Assembly (NCBI GenBank): GCA_944548615.1
Contig: OX155957.1
Span: forward strand, 10,560,932 to 10,624,931
Direction: 5' to 3'
DNA from: Micropterix aruncella
Lineage: Eukaryota; Arthropoda; Insecta; Lepidoptera; Micropterigidae
Length of the DNA: 64,000 nt
Made by a program: the position numbers and the translations under genes. Below, one piece after another: positions 34,159 to 46,391 of the stretch; positions within the stretch are counted from its first letter, which is position 1; each line of letters begins with the position of its first letter. A model generated the notes under the pieces. That model saw only the letters and a program-made list of their open reading frames with translations, was not told where the DNA came from and did not search any database.

Positions 34159-37100
34159 CTAGAGTGGAGTTTGCTCAGTTAGATTATCGGAACTCGGTTT
34201 TCGTGTATGTTTTTGTGAAATATTTTCAGCTTCCTTCACCGTATCTGGTAGTCGGGTACCGATGGTTTCCGGAGTGAAGAGCATCAGTGCTGCAGATATT
34301 ATAGAAGTGGCTCCGAATAGTAGTGCCGGTAGAGACGGCATAACAAGCGCCTGGAGCAGATAGAATAAGGTTAATATTTAAACTGAATGAATTTTAAAAG
34401 TTTTCCAAATTGTACTCACCAATAACGGTGTCTGTGGTGCCACCATATTTCCTATTCTTCCAATCATGGAGCAGAACGCTAGTAAAGAATGTCTCACGTT
34501 TGTAGGAAACAGTTCTGACGTGTAGATATATAATGAACTGAACGATAGACTAATACTGAATTTACCGACTAGGAATAACATTAAAGACATCCATGTGAAA
34601 TCTGAAAAAAAAACAATCATTTGACAACTTATTTCAATAGCGAATCTTTTAAATAAATACTGGTCTCCAGGAAAACCTTAGCACGTCTTGCAGAAGACTT
34701 TTATATACTTACTAGGTGGTATAAAAGGAAATGATACACAAGCGATTCCGCATATAACAAAGGCGGTCATCATGGACCTCTTTCTTCCGTATTTTTCGAG
34801 GGTTACGGCTCCAAGGAGGTATCCTGGTATTTCAACGAAGCTAACCAGCATGTAGTTTACGTGGCTGCTACCAGCGAGAGAAACCGCGTTGATGGAGAGG
34901 CCATAGTAGACAAATGTTACAGTCATCCACCAAAATGAGCAGATCATGACGCGGCTCAGGATCGTAATTGATTTAAGGACCTGTGAACAAAAAAGTTGGT
35001 GAGTGTTGTTTACCATTATAAAATCCCTATACGCCAGTGACTGGGCGCATGGACGGGATAAACCCCGTTCCTAATTCTGAATGCCATCGCACAACCACAG
35101 AAAATCGTCTTGGTGCTCCACACCTCGAGCTAGACTAAGATTTGAGACAACTTGATTATGAACTCTTCCATGAAGCAGTTTATTTTGGTTTGATACTCTG
35201 TAGCGTAGCAACTCCCTGGATGTTTTTATTTTAAAAGGAACCGGTGCACCAAGTAAACTTTCAACTCTGACGGTTTGACCACTTAGCCAATCAGCTAAGG
35301 GAGGGCTGCCAAGGAAAATTTGGGAAGGCGGTATTCGGATCTCGTTTTTGCGACTTTTGGGTGATGACACGGGTCACTCTTCTAATATCTTAGAATGTAG
35401 CCCTTCGAGATTAGCGCTTACTAATTGACACGAAGGATCATGTCGATGTTGGATACTCGGCTGTCAAGTCCATCAAGTCAGAAATCCAAGGAGCCAACGT
35501 TTAACGTTTTGAAGGCTATCGCTGGAAAGGGGATGATCATATGGGCATCGGTGGTGGTGTTTCCGTCCACAATAATACTGGCGAGGAATCGGTCACCGCT
35601 TTTAACGCTTCTAATAGTATTTACAGCATTATTCATCTCCCACGCTTACTTCTACTAGTATTTACAGCATTATTCATCTCCCACGCTTACTTCTACTAGT
35701 ATTTACAGCATTATTCATCTCCCACTTGTTATCAACTGCCGTTGCCCATTTTTTCAGGAATCCAACTTGGCTCTTCGAATAGCCGCATGGTAGGCTCTCT
35801 TTACAGAACGAAGCGACTCCCTAAGCTTAGAAACACGCTCCGGGAGAAGATAACCCGAGGAGTTCCGGGGGGAAACAGCAAAAGGACATCCGGAAATCTG
35901 AGAATTCGGGAGTCACCAACGGCAGCAGGGACCATCATCCGATTTCATCCCACTCAAAACATCGTTAAGCCTTAGAGGAAGACATAGTGTAGAGAAGTGC
36001 TTATCTCCTCTGCTTAGAAAGAGGATGGCGGGCATAAAAATTACAACTTTACAAACCAGGGTGATATCACGCCAGTGGATCAAATGCCAGTCTACGAACT
36101 CCGGATCAGAAACAAAAGGAATATAAGGCGTTGGTCGACTGATGATGCCTCAGAGCAGACAGCCCAAATCCCAAACCACTCGGAAGAGACTCGGAGATTA
36201 CAAGGTGAGGTTGATTGTGCTGGATCAGTCCGCCGTACTGTAGATTCTGAGATGCCCAGTGTTTGCAGCAATCTGCTCCTCAACAGTGCTCCGCGTTGGG
36301 AATTAAAATCGCCGACTAAAATCATTGTTCATCCACGAAGTGCGCCCAAGGGGCGGGTGAGTGCAGCAAATGTGTGCCACCCTCATGCGAATGCTGGAGC
36401 GTGAGTGTATTTCTTTCCTGGGGGTGCCTTCTGGACCTTAAAACTTTTGGAATTCACTTCAGTTTAACCAACTCTGTAGCCGGTAGTGACCTCGATTCGC
36501 CACCTCCGTAGACATTCTGCCAGGTTGTCCACTTCCTGTTATATCTTCTTGTCTGGGCGCACGCACGCATGCACACAAGCACTCATGTACACTCACACAC
36601 ACACACAGACGAAACTGCGACATATATGTATATTGCAACGTCTATAGCACCTAATATTTACTATCAAGTATATACATACTTATAGTGGGCTAACTGCCAG
36701 CCTTCACTAGTAGGAGAGGCACCCTAAGAAGAAGAATATACATACTTGCATTATCAATGACTTGCGTTTCGTCCCGTGAAACTGCGCACTTTCGAATCCA
36801 GAATTCTGCAGCTTTTTATTGAACGTTTCATAGAGGTTTTCGAGCGATTTTGGCGAGAGCACTACGGAATTTTTTCTCGCGGCCCTTTTTAAAATAGCAT
36901 CCGCCTCCGCTTGGCGTCCCTAGAAAAAAAAACCTATTTCGTAAAACTTTCTAAGCCTATTTAAAAAAAGATATAATTTGAAATAGCGAACGTACATACT
37001 TTGCTGAGTAGCCACCGTACACTTTCCTGCACAAGCCAATAGTAGCTGACGAACAGCAGAGAAGGGAGATACAGCACTCTGGTTAGCGTTCTCCAGTATG

Positions 37101-40100
37101 GGATAGCATACGCCACGCTGGCTAATACTATCTGACCTATTGCATAGCTCGTCGAGATGAGAGCACCGCTTAAAACCCTTCTATTCGGACCCACTAACTC
37201 CAAAACTAAATAGATATTTCGAAAAAAAGGAAACAATTACATTGTGCTGACCGCAGAAATCCTGCGAAAATGTTTGATGATATAAATACCTAAGACGAAT
37301 CCAGCACTATAAACGCCGGAACCCAGCGCCGGGTCCAAAAACTCAAATACCAAGAAAGTGATATAATGTGCCGTGAATGACCTAATCAAACCCATAAGCC
37401 CAGCCATGGTTGCGGTCAGAATTAGGGCTACTTTTCGACCATACCTGAAATATAGAAAGCAAACATTTCAGATAATAAACTGAATAAATACGTAAAACTG
37501 AAAATATGCCGAAGTGTAAATTGTAAATAATCAGCAACAAAGGCGTAAAGTAAGACTTGTCGTGAATTTTGTGTTTTTTTTAAATACTTGATGCTTTTTA
37601 GTGGACCTGTTTATGTATATGTGTATACCTATGTATATTGTATATGTGTATATGTGTACTCATCCGGTACTATCCTGGGTCAGCTTCGTAAGCTTATGTA
37701 GGTTAGTTCCGGTGTGATACGTACTGTGGTCCGCCACAGATAAAAATAAATAAACTCTCCAATTCCAACGACCCAAAAATTTCGTAGAAATACAGAAAAC
37801 CTAGGTAGGTTATTATTAGGTCATTATCGCCAAACACTGCAGCTTATGTTATTATTACATTTTTGTTTGAAAGTTAAATTAGGTTCCCGTATACATACAC
37901 CCTATTGGTGAGACTTTGTTGTTTGTGTGTTTATATGCAAATTAACATCGATAATATCGACCAGTTTAAATGCAATCGACGTGATTAAATCGTTGCATGT
38001 ATTCGAATGTAGTAAAGAAGTGCTTTCTTGCGATCTTTTTCGGGTGATGGTTCAGGTCAGACATACTATCGTTTCGCGCTTGTCAGCTGTGGGCCATCCT
38101 ACATAAATGACGCGGACTCTACTCGTTGAACCCATTCACAAATACGTCGCGTCGGCATCAGCAATGTCAATTCAAGATCTCTGTCAACATACCAAGCGGA
38201 CTAAATTAGATTTGATGTGATTAGAATGAGGAAGACCTTTGTCGACATAATATACTTGAAATAATATTAATAATAAATGTACTAAATTTAATAACTAAAA
38301 ACATTGCTGAAAGGTGTCCAAAAAAGGTCAATAGAATATCTGCTGAAGTTTGGTTGAAGCTAAAGATACAAAGATATGATGGTCGGTAAAATACCTGTTA
38401 AACTACCCACAGATTGATAAGACTAACCACATTGTCTACAAAAGTCGTCTGACGATGGAGACGATGTTCGTCTCCATCGTCATTTGCAAATGTAAACAAC
38501 TATATATAGTGTTTGAGCAAAGATATTGAAAACCCGAATTGAAAAAGTTAGATCAGTATTCTATACAAGTCGAAAGATAAAAGCTAACATTGCTTTAAAA
38601 TAATCAAGTCTTTAAATTGTGGATCTAAAGGAAATTAAAGGATATACCATTGAATGATAAGAGAGATCGTCATAATCAGGAATAATAAACCCAGTAATAT
38701 CAAGAACGATGAAAATCCGTGTAGATACGCATACGCATGTCGATACGCATATGCATGTAGATACTTTGCACATATCATGCGACATTCTAAATGATACAAA
38801 TCATGCCTTTGATTGCAGACAACAAGATAGTGCGATTATATTCAAACATTCAGGCTCCAGAAACTTCGAGAATAATTTAAGAAATTCTCTAAATTCCCTA
38901 TTCCGAACTGCAGTTAATAAATTATTAGATTACCATTCGAAATACTTGTTCCATGACGAAAGGCGATTTTATTAGGGGATATTAAAATTACCCACAGGCT
39001 CTATTCACAACAAGTTCGGTTTACAACAATGTTTACCTCCCACGTTGTAGAGACACGTGTCTAAAACGTTTGGTGAACATCAATTTATCTTTTTTGCTCC
39101 TATATATCTCTATATACAGGATGAGTTTTTATTAAATGGCGTACTTCAAAAAGGTGAATCAGTACGAGCAACTAAACAACTTTTGTTAAAAAAATGGAAA
39201 AAAAAATATAAACAATTACTTAATTGGTTTTTTTTTTTTTTAAACTTGACTGTTAAATAAAAGTTTGACAAGCGTTTAAGCGCGTTTCGCCATCTGTCGG
39301 TAGATAAAATATCACTAATAAACGATATTAGCGATATTTAACCTACCGCTAGATAGCGCATCGCGCTTAGCGCTTTTTATACCATTTAAAAAATTAAAAA
39401 AAAAAACAAATTTTCAAAATAAAATTTTCTTAAAAAATAAAAATATATATTTGTTTTTTGATTTATCCATTTTATTAACAAAAGTTGCTCACCTGCTCGT
39501 ACTGATTTACCCCCTTTAAGGATGCCGGTTAATTAAAACTCACACTGCATATTCGTGGTATATAACGCAAATAATACAGGGCCTAATATATTACTAGGTG
39601 GTGGGAAGTTAATATAACGTCTGGTGGGGGGGGGGGGGGGGGTAATAGGGTGGTTAATTATAACCGATTAAAACAAAATTGCCTGCATACAAAGTCATCC
39701 TACAACAAAGCATCATCCTATAAACGATATCTTTAAAAAGATTTTACAAAAAAAACTAATCAAATATTAACAATATTATACAATTTTATCTTATGTTTTG
39801 AACTCTTGTAAATATCGTATAAACTTCTCGATCAGAAATAACGATGTATGTCTTATTTCATGAAAATGAAGTATTTTATTTTTACCTTTGATTTAACGGC
39901 TGACTGATAACGAGCCCAGCAACCTTGATCGTCCTTTCAAAGAGTGGATGCATTCAAATTTTAAAACAAATTTTCCATCTGTCATCCTGTATTTGAGAGA
40001 CGATTCAATCATTGTGATGTTTTGATTGTTTTTGCTTTAATTTGTCTTTAAATGAAGACATATTATTTTATTTTGCAATAGGATACGCGTTTTCTTTGAG

Positions 40101-43100
40101 ATGTGGACGATGGGCGATCGTTCGCTAGCGATAAAGGGATACCATTAAACCTACATTATAATGTCGAAAGTGGTGCTCATCCAAACATACATCTCGTTTT
40201 AACAATAAGCATTCCCAATCCAGTCCGGGAAAACCTTTCAGCTATGTGAGTGACTTTTATTATTTTTATTTCTACAACAAAGTTGGTTTAGTATGGTGTT
40301 CCACTTATTCTTTTTATGTAACTTAATTATTTACATATACTTTGTAAACCAGTTTTTACACTTTATTGCAATTTAAGGCAAATTAAAAAAAAGCTATTTG
40401 TTTTATTTTGTATGGAAACAGGTTAGTTTTATATTATACTAGACTAGCTGACCCGTGCCCACTTCGTTGGGCGGTAAAAATTTTTACTTGTGTATCTATT
40501 TATAAATAATACTAGCTGACCCGTGCCCACTTCGTTGGGCGGTAAAACTTTTTGTGATGAAAATATGAGTGTGGTTCGGTTAGTACTGAGTGCTATGATT
40601 TATTTCCTGACTGCCAATAGGAGGTCTTATTTGTGAGTGTCTTATCTCTTAAACCATTTATGCATTAATAGGAAAATTATATGCAGTAAAAGGGAAAGTC
40701 TTTTGTTTTAAACACTTGAGACGATAAATTTACTTATTTTAATAAGAATTCATAATTGTTGATAATATGACCAATAAACATGACCTAACGATTAAAATTA
40801 TATTTTTAATATGAAAAACTACTTTTTGTGACTTAAATATAAAAGTTAGACATACGCTGTCGTTGACTTTTTTGTAGGCGTTATCAAGCTCTAAGGCATC
40901 TCTCATCGTTAAGGCAGCGTTAGTTAGAATCGTTTTCGTTCGACCGTTTTTTCTCCGACTTACTTTGCAAATCCGACTACCACGAAATAGTCTTTTCATT
41001 TTTCGGATTAATATATATAGCTAATGACACTCACAAATAACGAGGCTTTCTGTTGGTACAAGAATTTTCAAAATCGGTTCAGTAGATCCAGAGATTACTT
41101 CCTACAACCTCACAAACTTTGTGTCTTTATAATATTAGTATAGATAACAAAAAAAAAATATGGCATTACCTGTCTGATATCAGCCCAACAAACGCAAGCG
41201 AAGCAAATAATCCCACACTGTGTGCGGTTCCGATAAATGTTCGTTTCCATTCTTGGCAACCCAAATTAAACTGAAATAGAAGGGGAAAAAGTTTAAAAAT
41301 ATCGACTGAAATAATTCCGACAAATCTGTCTGAAGACCACTAAATTAGAAACCGTAAAAATGTAGACGTATTTAAAAGACAGAAGAGAAGCTTAGTTAGG
41401 CTTATAACCCTAAATATCACATTGCATAATCAAAATTTAAGGTATTATTACTAATGGTGTAACTAAAACTGTTACACCAAGAGTTTGATAAAGATAAGCG
41501 TCTAAAGTTTCGTGTGACAAAAGTTTTATTTAATAATCGTCTCTATTCGCGTTACCAAATCTGGAATCAAGTCTGGAAACGTACGCTTTCCAATAAGCCG
41601 GAGGGTAGTTGTTGATCTGGCGTCACATATCCTTAGAAACGATGCGTTGGCCATCTGACCCCGAGTAAGCTTAATGGGCAAATGGCGCTTCGGATCCGCG
41701 ACACATTCGAACTACGAATTACAGGTAACGTCAGGAAGACGCCGCGCAAGCGACCTCCAATCTGTGACCAGACTGGAGGATGGAGAAATCCGTCCAAATC
41801 TGGTAGTAAGGACGCGAGGAGACATACTGGCACTTCCCAGTGCCTCGCGGTAAGGCGTTAAAATCTTACGGGCTGATGGCGTAGTTTCCCAGTGGATTGT
41901 GTTTGTCCAAAGTCTTTGCGTTCATCCCACTGGAGAAATAAAGGCAACAGTCCTTATAATTCCTTGGGGTGGCGTTCGCCTGTAGCAATGTAGCGCGTTC
42001 GGGACGGATGTAGGGGAGGGGGGGCACCCCCCCCCTTGATTAATGCGCCTCTCGTCTATATGCGCCTTATTCCGCTTATCCTATCACACGTTTTCAAATT
42101 TGTATTATTTTCAAGAATTTATATAGTCGGAGAGGGCTGGAGAGGTAGCCTAATCGGCGACAGTAGCCGCAAGAATGAGTCGCCGATGTGGGGGTCAGAG
42201 GTTGTCTAAATGACGAAATTTCGTATAACCTGGCAACACTGTACGTATGTGCTTCAATTATATTGTTTTTTGCCATGGCGTTGAGGTAGCGTTTCCTAAT
42301 AGCAGCGCGTTTTCGTAAAAGTGTTATGCTACAAAATTAAGTGGCGGGCGCTTTGATCTTTCAGTCGACTACTGAAAGTGTGACAAAAATGTACTCTGTA
42401 GTGAATTGAGTATATTGCAATTAATAAAATGTAATTGCAATGAATCTTGACATAAAAACAAAAAGAAGGTAATAGCACTGCTTATTCTTCGACACATTAT
42501 TGATGACGAAGATGAAGAATATGTGCTCCCAGAACATAAGAAATTAAGAAAGGCTGTCAGTGACATGAAAAAAATGACAGACGAGAAAACGAGGGGATTT
42601 CAAATTGTTAATGAACCACCTTGTTGATGAAGAATAGTAGGGCGGTGTCGACTACAACGGACGATCCTGTCACCCCAGGCTGGTATAACGATATGTGATC
42701 GTTCTTTCAGCCGTGGGATGAACGTAGAAGACTTAGAGACAAGACAAATCTACTATGCCAACGCCTTACGGCGAGGCACCGGGAAAGGTAAACAGTGTTT
42801 AGCCTCGCCGCCTGTCTACCAGTTTGCAAGGATATATCCGTCTGGAATTAACTTTCAGGATGCCTCCTACCTCCTGTCTGGTTACAGGATCGAGGTCGCT
42901 TGTGGTGCTCTCCCTTACGTAACGGTGAAACGGTGTCTACCGAATCTGTCGCGGACCACGGCATCCTTTGCCCGGCTCTTTACCCGGGATCGAGTGGCCG
43001 AATGGTCGTTTCAAGAGCAGTTGCTATAAGGTAACAACTACCCCTGCTCTATAGGAAACATTACTGTTTCCAGACTCCCCTGGCTGTTAGTCGGAATGCA

Positions 43101-44548
43101 CAATCGATTGTCTGACGCCGCACGGTGCGCAAACCGTCCAGGAGCGCCTTTGAAGTTGACTCCTAGTGGAGACTGGCCCGCAGGCCAGCGTTCTACCCTG
43201 TCTCGCACTTTTGCGTGGAGGCCGCCGGATGGGTGTTGACCCGTGCGTTTGACAGACCCTATACAAAAGTCTTGGTGGTCAAACTGCAACAGGGCCCATT
43301 AGCTCCTAAATGATAATGAACAACGATTTAAGATTTTAAATTTCCAAAACAGCTTCTGATAAGCAGCGCTCGACGTAATAGACCTCTAAAAGAAGTCGGC
43401 CAATTGCTCCGAGCTTATTGCGCCAGCGTGGAGGTGTTGCTCTGTAGGAAAACAGTAATGTTCATTTCAAAGGAAGGAAGTGGATGGCGTACTGCTCCGA
43501 GTTGCGGGGATCTAATAGGCCCAGTGCGATTGGGCCATTATGACCCATTGCGTTTAGGGTTGGCTTAATTCACGGGACTGCACCCATCCGGTAGCCTTCC
43601 AGCAGAGGTTCGAGCACGGATAGGACTCTGTGCCCTTGGGTCAGTTTTTCCTGGAAATCGTTCTTGCGGCGCTCCTGGACGGTTTGCACGACGTGCGGCG
43701 TCAGTCAATCGATTGTGCACTCCGACTTATAAACGGGGGTGACTGGAAACGGTTTTGTTTCCCATAGAGCGGGGGTGGCTGTTAACTTTGTCAACCGCTC
43801 TTGAAACGACCAGTCGGACACCCGATCCCGAGTGGACAGTCGGGCAAATGCCGAATTACCGCTAACATAAGGTGAAGGACCGCGCAAGCGACCTCTAACC
43901 TGAAACCAGTCGGAAGGCCGGAGAAATCCGGTTATAACTGGCAGCAAGGGCGCGTGTATGCCCGCCGGGTTTTTGCCTCGCGCCAAGCGGTTTTGGAGTA
44001 AGATACTCGCGGGCCAGCTGGTGGAGCTACATAGATAGTAGATTTTCCATGTCTCCAAGTCTCGTACGTTCATCCCAGGCTGAAAGAACGATCACATATT
44101 GTTATACCAAACTGGGGTGATGGGTTCGCCCGTTGTAGTCGACACCTTCCAATCCGCTGAGCGTATTACGTCCTACATAACGCAAAAAAACGCGCTGCTA
44201 GGTAAACCTAAAGGTAGGTAGGTATGTAGGTAACCTTAAGAGTTCTAAAGAACTCTCAATGTATTGAACGGGTAGAAAGGATCCTATGCACATACCTCAG
44301 AGACAACTGTGTGTGTGGAATTATAAAAGAAGCGACCGCCGCAATCCACTTTCGATCCTTGATCAAACATCTCGGAAGGACAGTATGAGTCATTGTTCAG
44401 GTTCCAGGTGTCCACGATACCTGGATCCAGCTCCCAGGAAGAGTATCGTTTGCACTTTTCTCTCCCTTTTTCGAGGGCTGGAATAGTATTGTTCAACCAG
44501 GTCGGCGTGAACGGCCCCGACGCGTCTTCGCACTCTGAGATGAGACAT
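34159..44548 (-). CDS. SLC22-family transporter-like protein (gene D), exon 1 not found
   Basis: Minus-strand exons: 44548-44296, 41270-41170, 37444-37290, 37205-37000, 36919-36746, 34980-34713, 34601-34420, 34350-34159. All have GT-AG borders and agreeing phases, giving 1531 bases or about 510 residues after a missing first exon. Motifs: CLISECEDASGPF, CQEWKRTFIGT, LISDRYGRKVAL (MFS motif A, split by an intron after the Arg), LELVGPNRRVLSG, VQESVRWLLSKGRQAEADAI, TSELFPTNVRHSLL, VAPQTPLL and LFTPETIGTRLPDTV. Gene A's exon 3 is split in two here and its exon 4 in three, so D is an older paralog. The expected first exon (about 155 bases) should lie above 44548, where a BEL element is inserted. 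I did not recognise it in the window. The visible exons carry no lesion. Confidence 0.82.
35060..36560 (-). mobile_element. Degenerate LINE-like relic in an intron of gene D
   Basis: Minus strand 36325-36092 begins MILVGDFNSQRGALLRSRLL, which resembles the GDFN block of LINE AP endonucleases. A 99-codon minus frame at 35370-35071 and other broken frames follow without an identifiable RT. The assignment rests on one short motif. Confidence 0.35.
35615..35728. repeat. 41-base tandem repeat, about 2.7 units
   Basis: tagtatttacagcattattc starts at 35615, 35656 and 35697. The first two units look identical. Confidence 0.9.
37445..39115. other. Intron of gene D, no gene seen
   Basis: AT-rich intron sequence. 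It contains a short tandem motif (gatacgcatacgcatgtc / gatacgcatatgcatgta at 38725-38762), a hairpin at 38450 and a microsatellite-like stretch near 37615-37660. Confidence 0.4.
38450..38482. repeat. Perfect 15-base-pair hairpin
   Basis: tgacgatggagacga, a 3-base loop tgt, and the exact complement tcgtctccatcgtca. It is intronic to gene D. The arms are too short for a typical miRNA precursor. Confidence 0.9.
39119..39546. repeat. Palindromic MITE in intron of gene D
   Basis: aatcagtacgagcaactaaa at the left is mirrored by tgctcacctgctcgtactga at the right. Both arms have aacttttgtta inside and gagtttt near the ends. A second palindrome around 39318 (aatatcactaataaacgata) sits at the centre. 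Length about 430 bases. Confidence 0.6.
39547..40435. other. Intron of gene D, no gene seen
   Basis: AT-rich with a poly-G run at about 39626-39642. Nothing coding recognised. Confidence 0.4.
40444..41150 (+). repeat. Interspersed repeat with TAGCTGACCCGTGCCC start, intron of gene D
   Basis: The phrase actagctgacccgtgcccac followed by ttcgttgggcggtaaaa occurs twice (about 40443 and 40512). The element continues to aaaatcggttcagtagatcc and ends ataatattagtatagat (41150). This start/end pair is common in dispersed lepidopteran repeats. 40750-41150 recurs in reverse at 59565-59945. Confidence 0.6.
41580..41990 (-). repeat. Partial copy of the 1.5 kb foldback family
   Basis: The stretches gccgcgcaagcgacctccaa, ggagaaatccgtccaaat and gcgttcatcccactggagaa parallel the right arm of the element at 42644-44146 in the same order, but are more diverged. 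Confidence 0.55.
42644..44146. mobile_element. 1.5 kb foldback element, intron of gene D
   Basis: Left end ggtgtcgactacaacggacg; right end reversed ggtgtcgactacaacgggcg. The arms stay alignable for about 500 bases (for example tatgtgatcgttctttcagc at 42695 and its complement at 44076; ggtgcgcaaaccgtccagga at 43124 and its complement near 43680). The unpaired middle is about 43200-43650. Open frames inside are only arm translations. No transposase was recognised. Partial relatives lie at 31917, 41580 and 55750. Confidence 0.75.
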
Positions 44549-45172
44549 CTGCAAAAACAAACAATGTTTTTTCACATAATGTCTGGATGGGGCAGGTACT
44601 AGTGGGCCGTGATATACTTGAACGTCGATTGTAATGTTTCTTTAGAATAGGTACCACCTTAACCATCACATCGCATAATCAAAGTTTTTTCATTTTTTTA
44701 TTTGTTGTGTGGGGCTTTTCTATGGTATTTATGAGCCTTGTGACACTGCGACCATTGCTGATCTATTGTGTTCGCCACCTAAGCTAAGCCTCGTGTCATT
44801 TAAGAACCGCGACAGGCTTTTGGCGCCAGATTGTTTTACCTCCTCAGGTTGGAGGTAATGACCAATCAAGTTAAAATTACAATTACAAATGTTACCATCA
44901 CGAATAGTTAGAGATAAAATAGTATGTATTTCCAATACAACCATTAAAATGTGGAGGAATGACATTAAAATAATCAAACAAGTATAATCCTAAACTAATA
45001 ATCTTAAACTTAATTTAACAAATAATCACATACAGTCAATTACTACAAACTTTTCCAATTAACAAAAAAAAGTATTATAGCATAACAATTGCCATTACAA
45101 AGGAAAATAAAACAATTGACAAAAAAAAATAAAATGTACATTAAATTAAATTGATAGGTACGATGATGTTTA
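44549..45172. other. Presumed intron 1 of gene D up to the BEL insertion
   Basis: A minus frame at 44977-44729 (82 codons) has no recognisable motif. No match to an SLC22 first exon was seen. Confidence 0.4.
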
Positions 45173-46304
45173 TGGACGAAATTATCGGCTGAAAGGGGAG
45201 TATTTTAAAAATAGAACGTTGTAGAGGCTGAATGAGCTTCGTAGAAGGTTATTCAGACGTCGTACGTCAGTTAGAGTCAATAGCAGTTAATTTCAATAGA
45301 CTAGGAAATAGCTCATAAATTTCGACGACTTATTTGACACGAAGTCCTGGCTTTGTCGACGGAGACAAAGGACGACCCTTTCCCGAAACGATTCATCACT
45401 GTTATTTATCGCCATAGTTGAAGCGGCTTGCCTATCGTGTGTGGGCCCTTAATGAAACAATTGACACCCCTTATTTTGCATATATAGATAATAAGTTAGA
45501 TGCTAAGTTAGCGCCTAAAATCTATCATTGTAATTGTAACAAGTATACCGTCGCGGTCCGTCGTTAAACACCTTTAGGTATATCGGATTTCTCGCGCTCT
45601 TGCATTGTATCGCTCGGCGGAAGGTCGAAAAGAGAAAGACTGTGCGGGACGTAGCACGGCATCTCCCTCTCTCTGTGAAGGGGAGGATTTCGCGCCGGTG
45701 GTATACGCTGACTGGTCGGTGAGCGAGAGGTATCCGCGCAGCGACCAATCAGATAAGCTGCGCAAGCGTCGCGACGTCTGGCTCATGGGGGATGATAGAT
45801 CGTCGCGGCAGTTGTTTACGAGAAATCGGCTTCAGTGGACGCGATTGCGCGCTTAACCGGTTTCCTGAATTTTCACAATCTCCAGCTTTACGTTAGCTGC
45901 GACACGCGCGTTTAAACGTTCAAATTATAACGGAGCGTTCGCGCGGTAAACCTAAGATAGCCATAGTGATTTACCTTTTTATAATTAATAATAAGTGCTT
46001 TAAAGTTCAATAAATTAATTGCGTGCGAAAACAAAGTGACTCATTTCAAGTGCCCGTTTAAGCTCCTCAGTGGAGGTATCGGCGCACGTCTGCGAGCTTC
46101 GAGGAATCGCCTGAGCCCCGCTCTCAATTCGCCCTTCGGACTGGAGGTCAAACATCCCTAAGGACTCGGGGTCTGGTAATAATTTACATAACTATTACAG
46201 TCCACTTCAAGTTACCGGACCCGCAGAAATAATCTGCTATAACCGCGTATCGGGTAAGACGCTCGCTATCAAAAAGCTTTGCGTCCAGCCTGATATCGCG
46301 ACCA
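45173..46304 (+). repeat. BEL 5' LTR
   Basis: 1132 bases, starts TGGACGAAATTATCGG and ends GATATCGCGACCA, so it has TG...CA ends. A TATA-like tatatagata lies at about 45480, and an AATAAA is in gttcaataaattaattgc at about 46008-46022. The open frame of 83 codons inside is present in both LTRs but resembles nothing. Confidence 0.93.
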
Positions 46305-46307
46305 TAG

Positions 46308-46325
46308 TGGTCTTCTTCGAGCCGG
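46308..46325 (+). promoter_or_regulatory. BEL primer-binding site, tRNA-Tyr-like
   Basis: TGGTCTTCTTCGAGCCGG begins three bases after the LTR. TGG plus TTCGAGCCGG matches the complement of the tRNA-Tyr 3' end except for an extra TCT-like triplet. The tRNA identity is an inference. Confidence 0.5.
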
Positions 46326-46391
46326 ATCGAAAAAAAAATTAGATCGACCTGGTCGAAGACGAATTGAGAGTGCTAGAAAATTGTCAGTGAA

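Noticed and set aside
44729..44977. 82-codon minus frame beside the BEL insertion
   Set aside because: Hydrophobic start but no SLC22 or transposon motif; not supported as a gene.
45605..45856. 83-codon open frame present in both BEL LTRs
   Set aside because: It is duplicated only because the LTRs are identical, resembles no known protein, and competing frames overlap it on the other strand.
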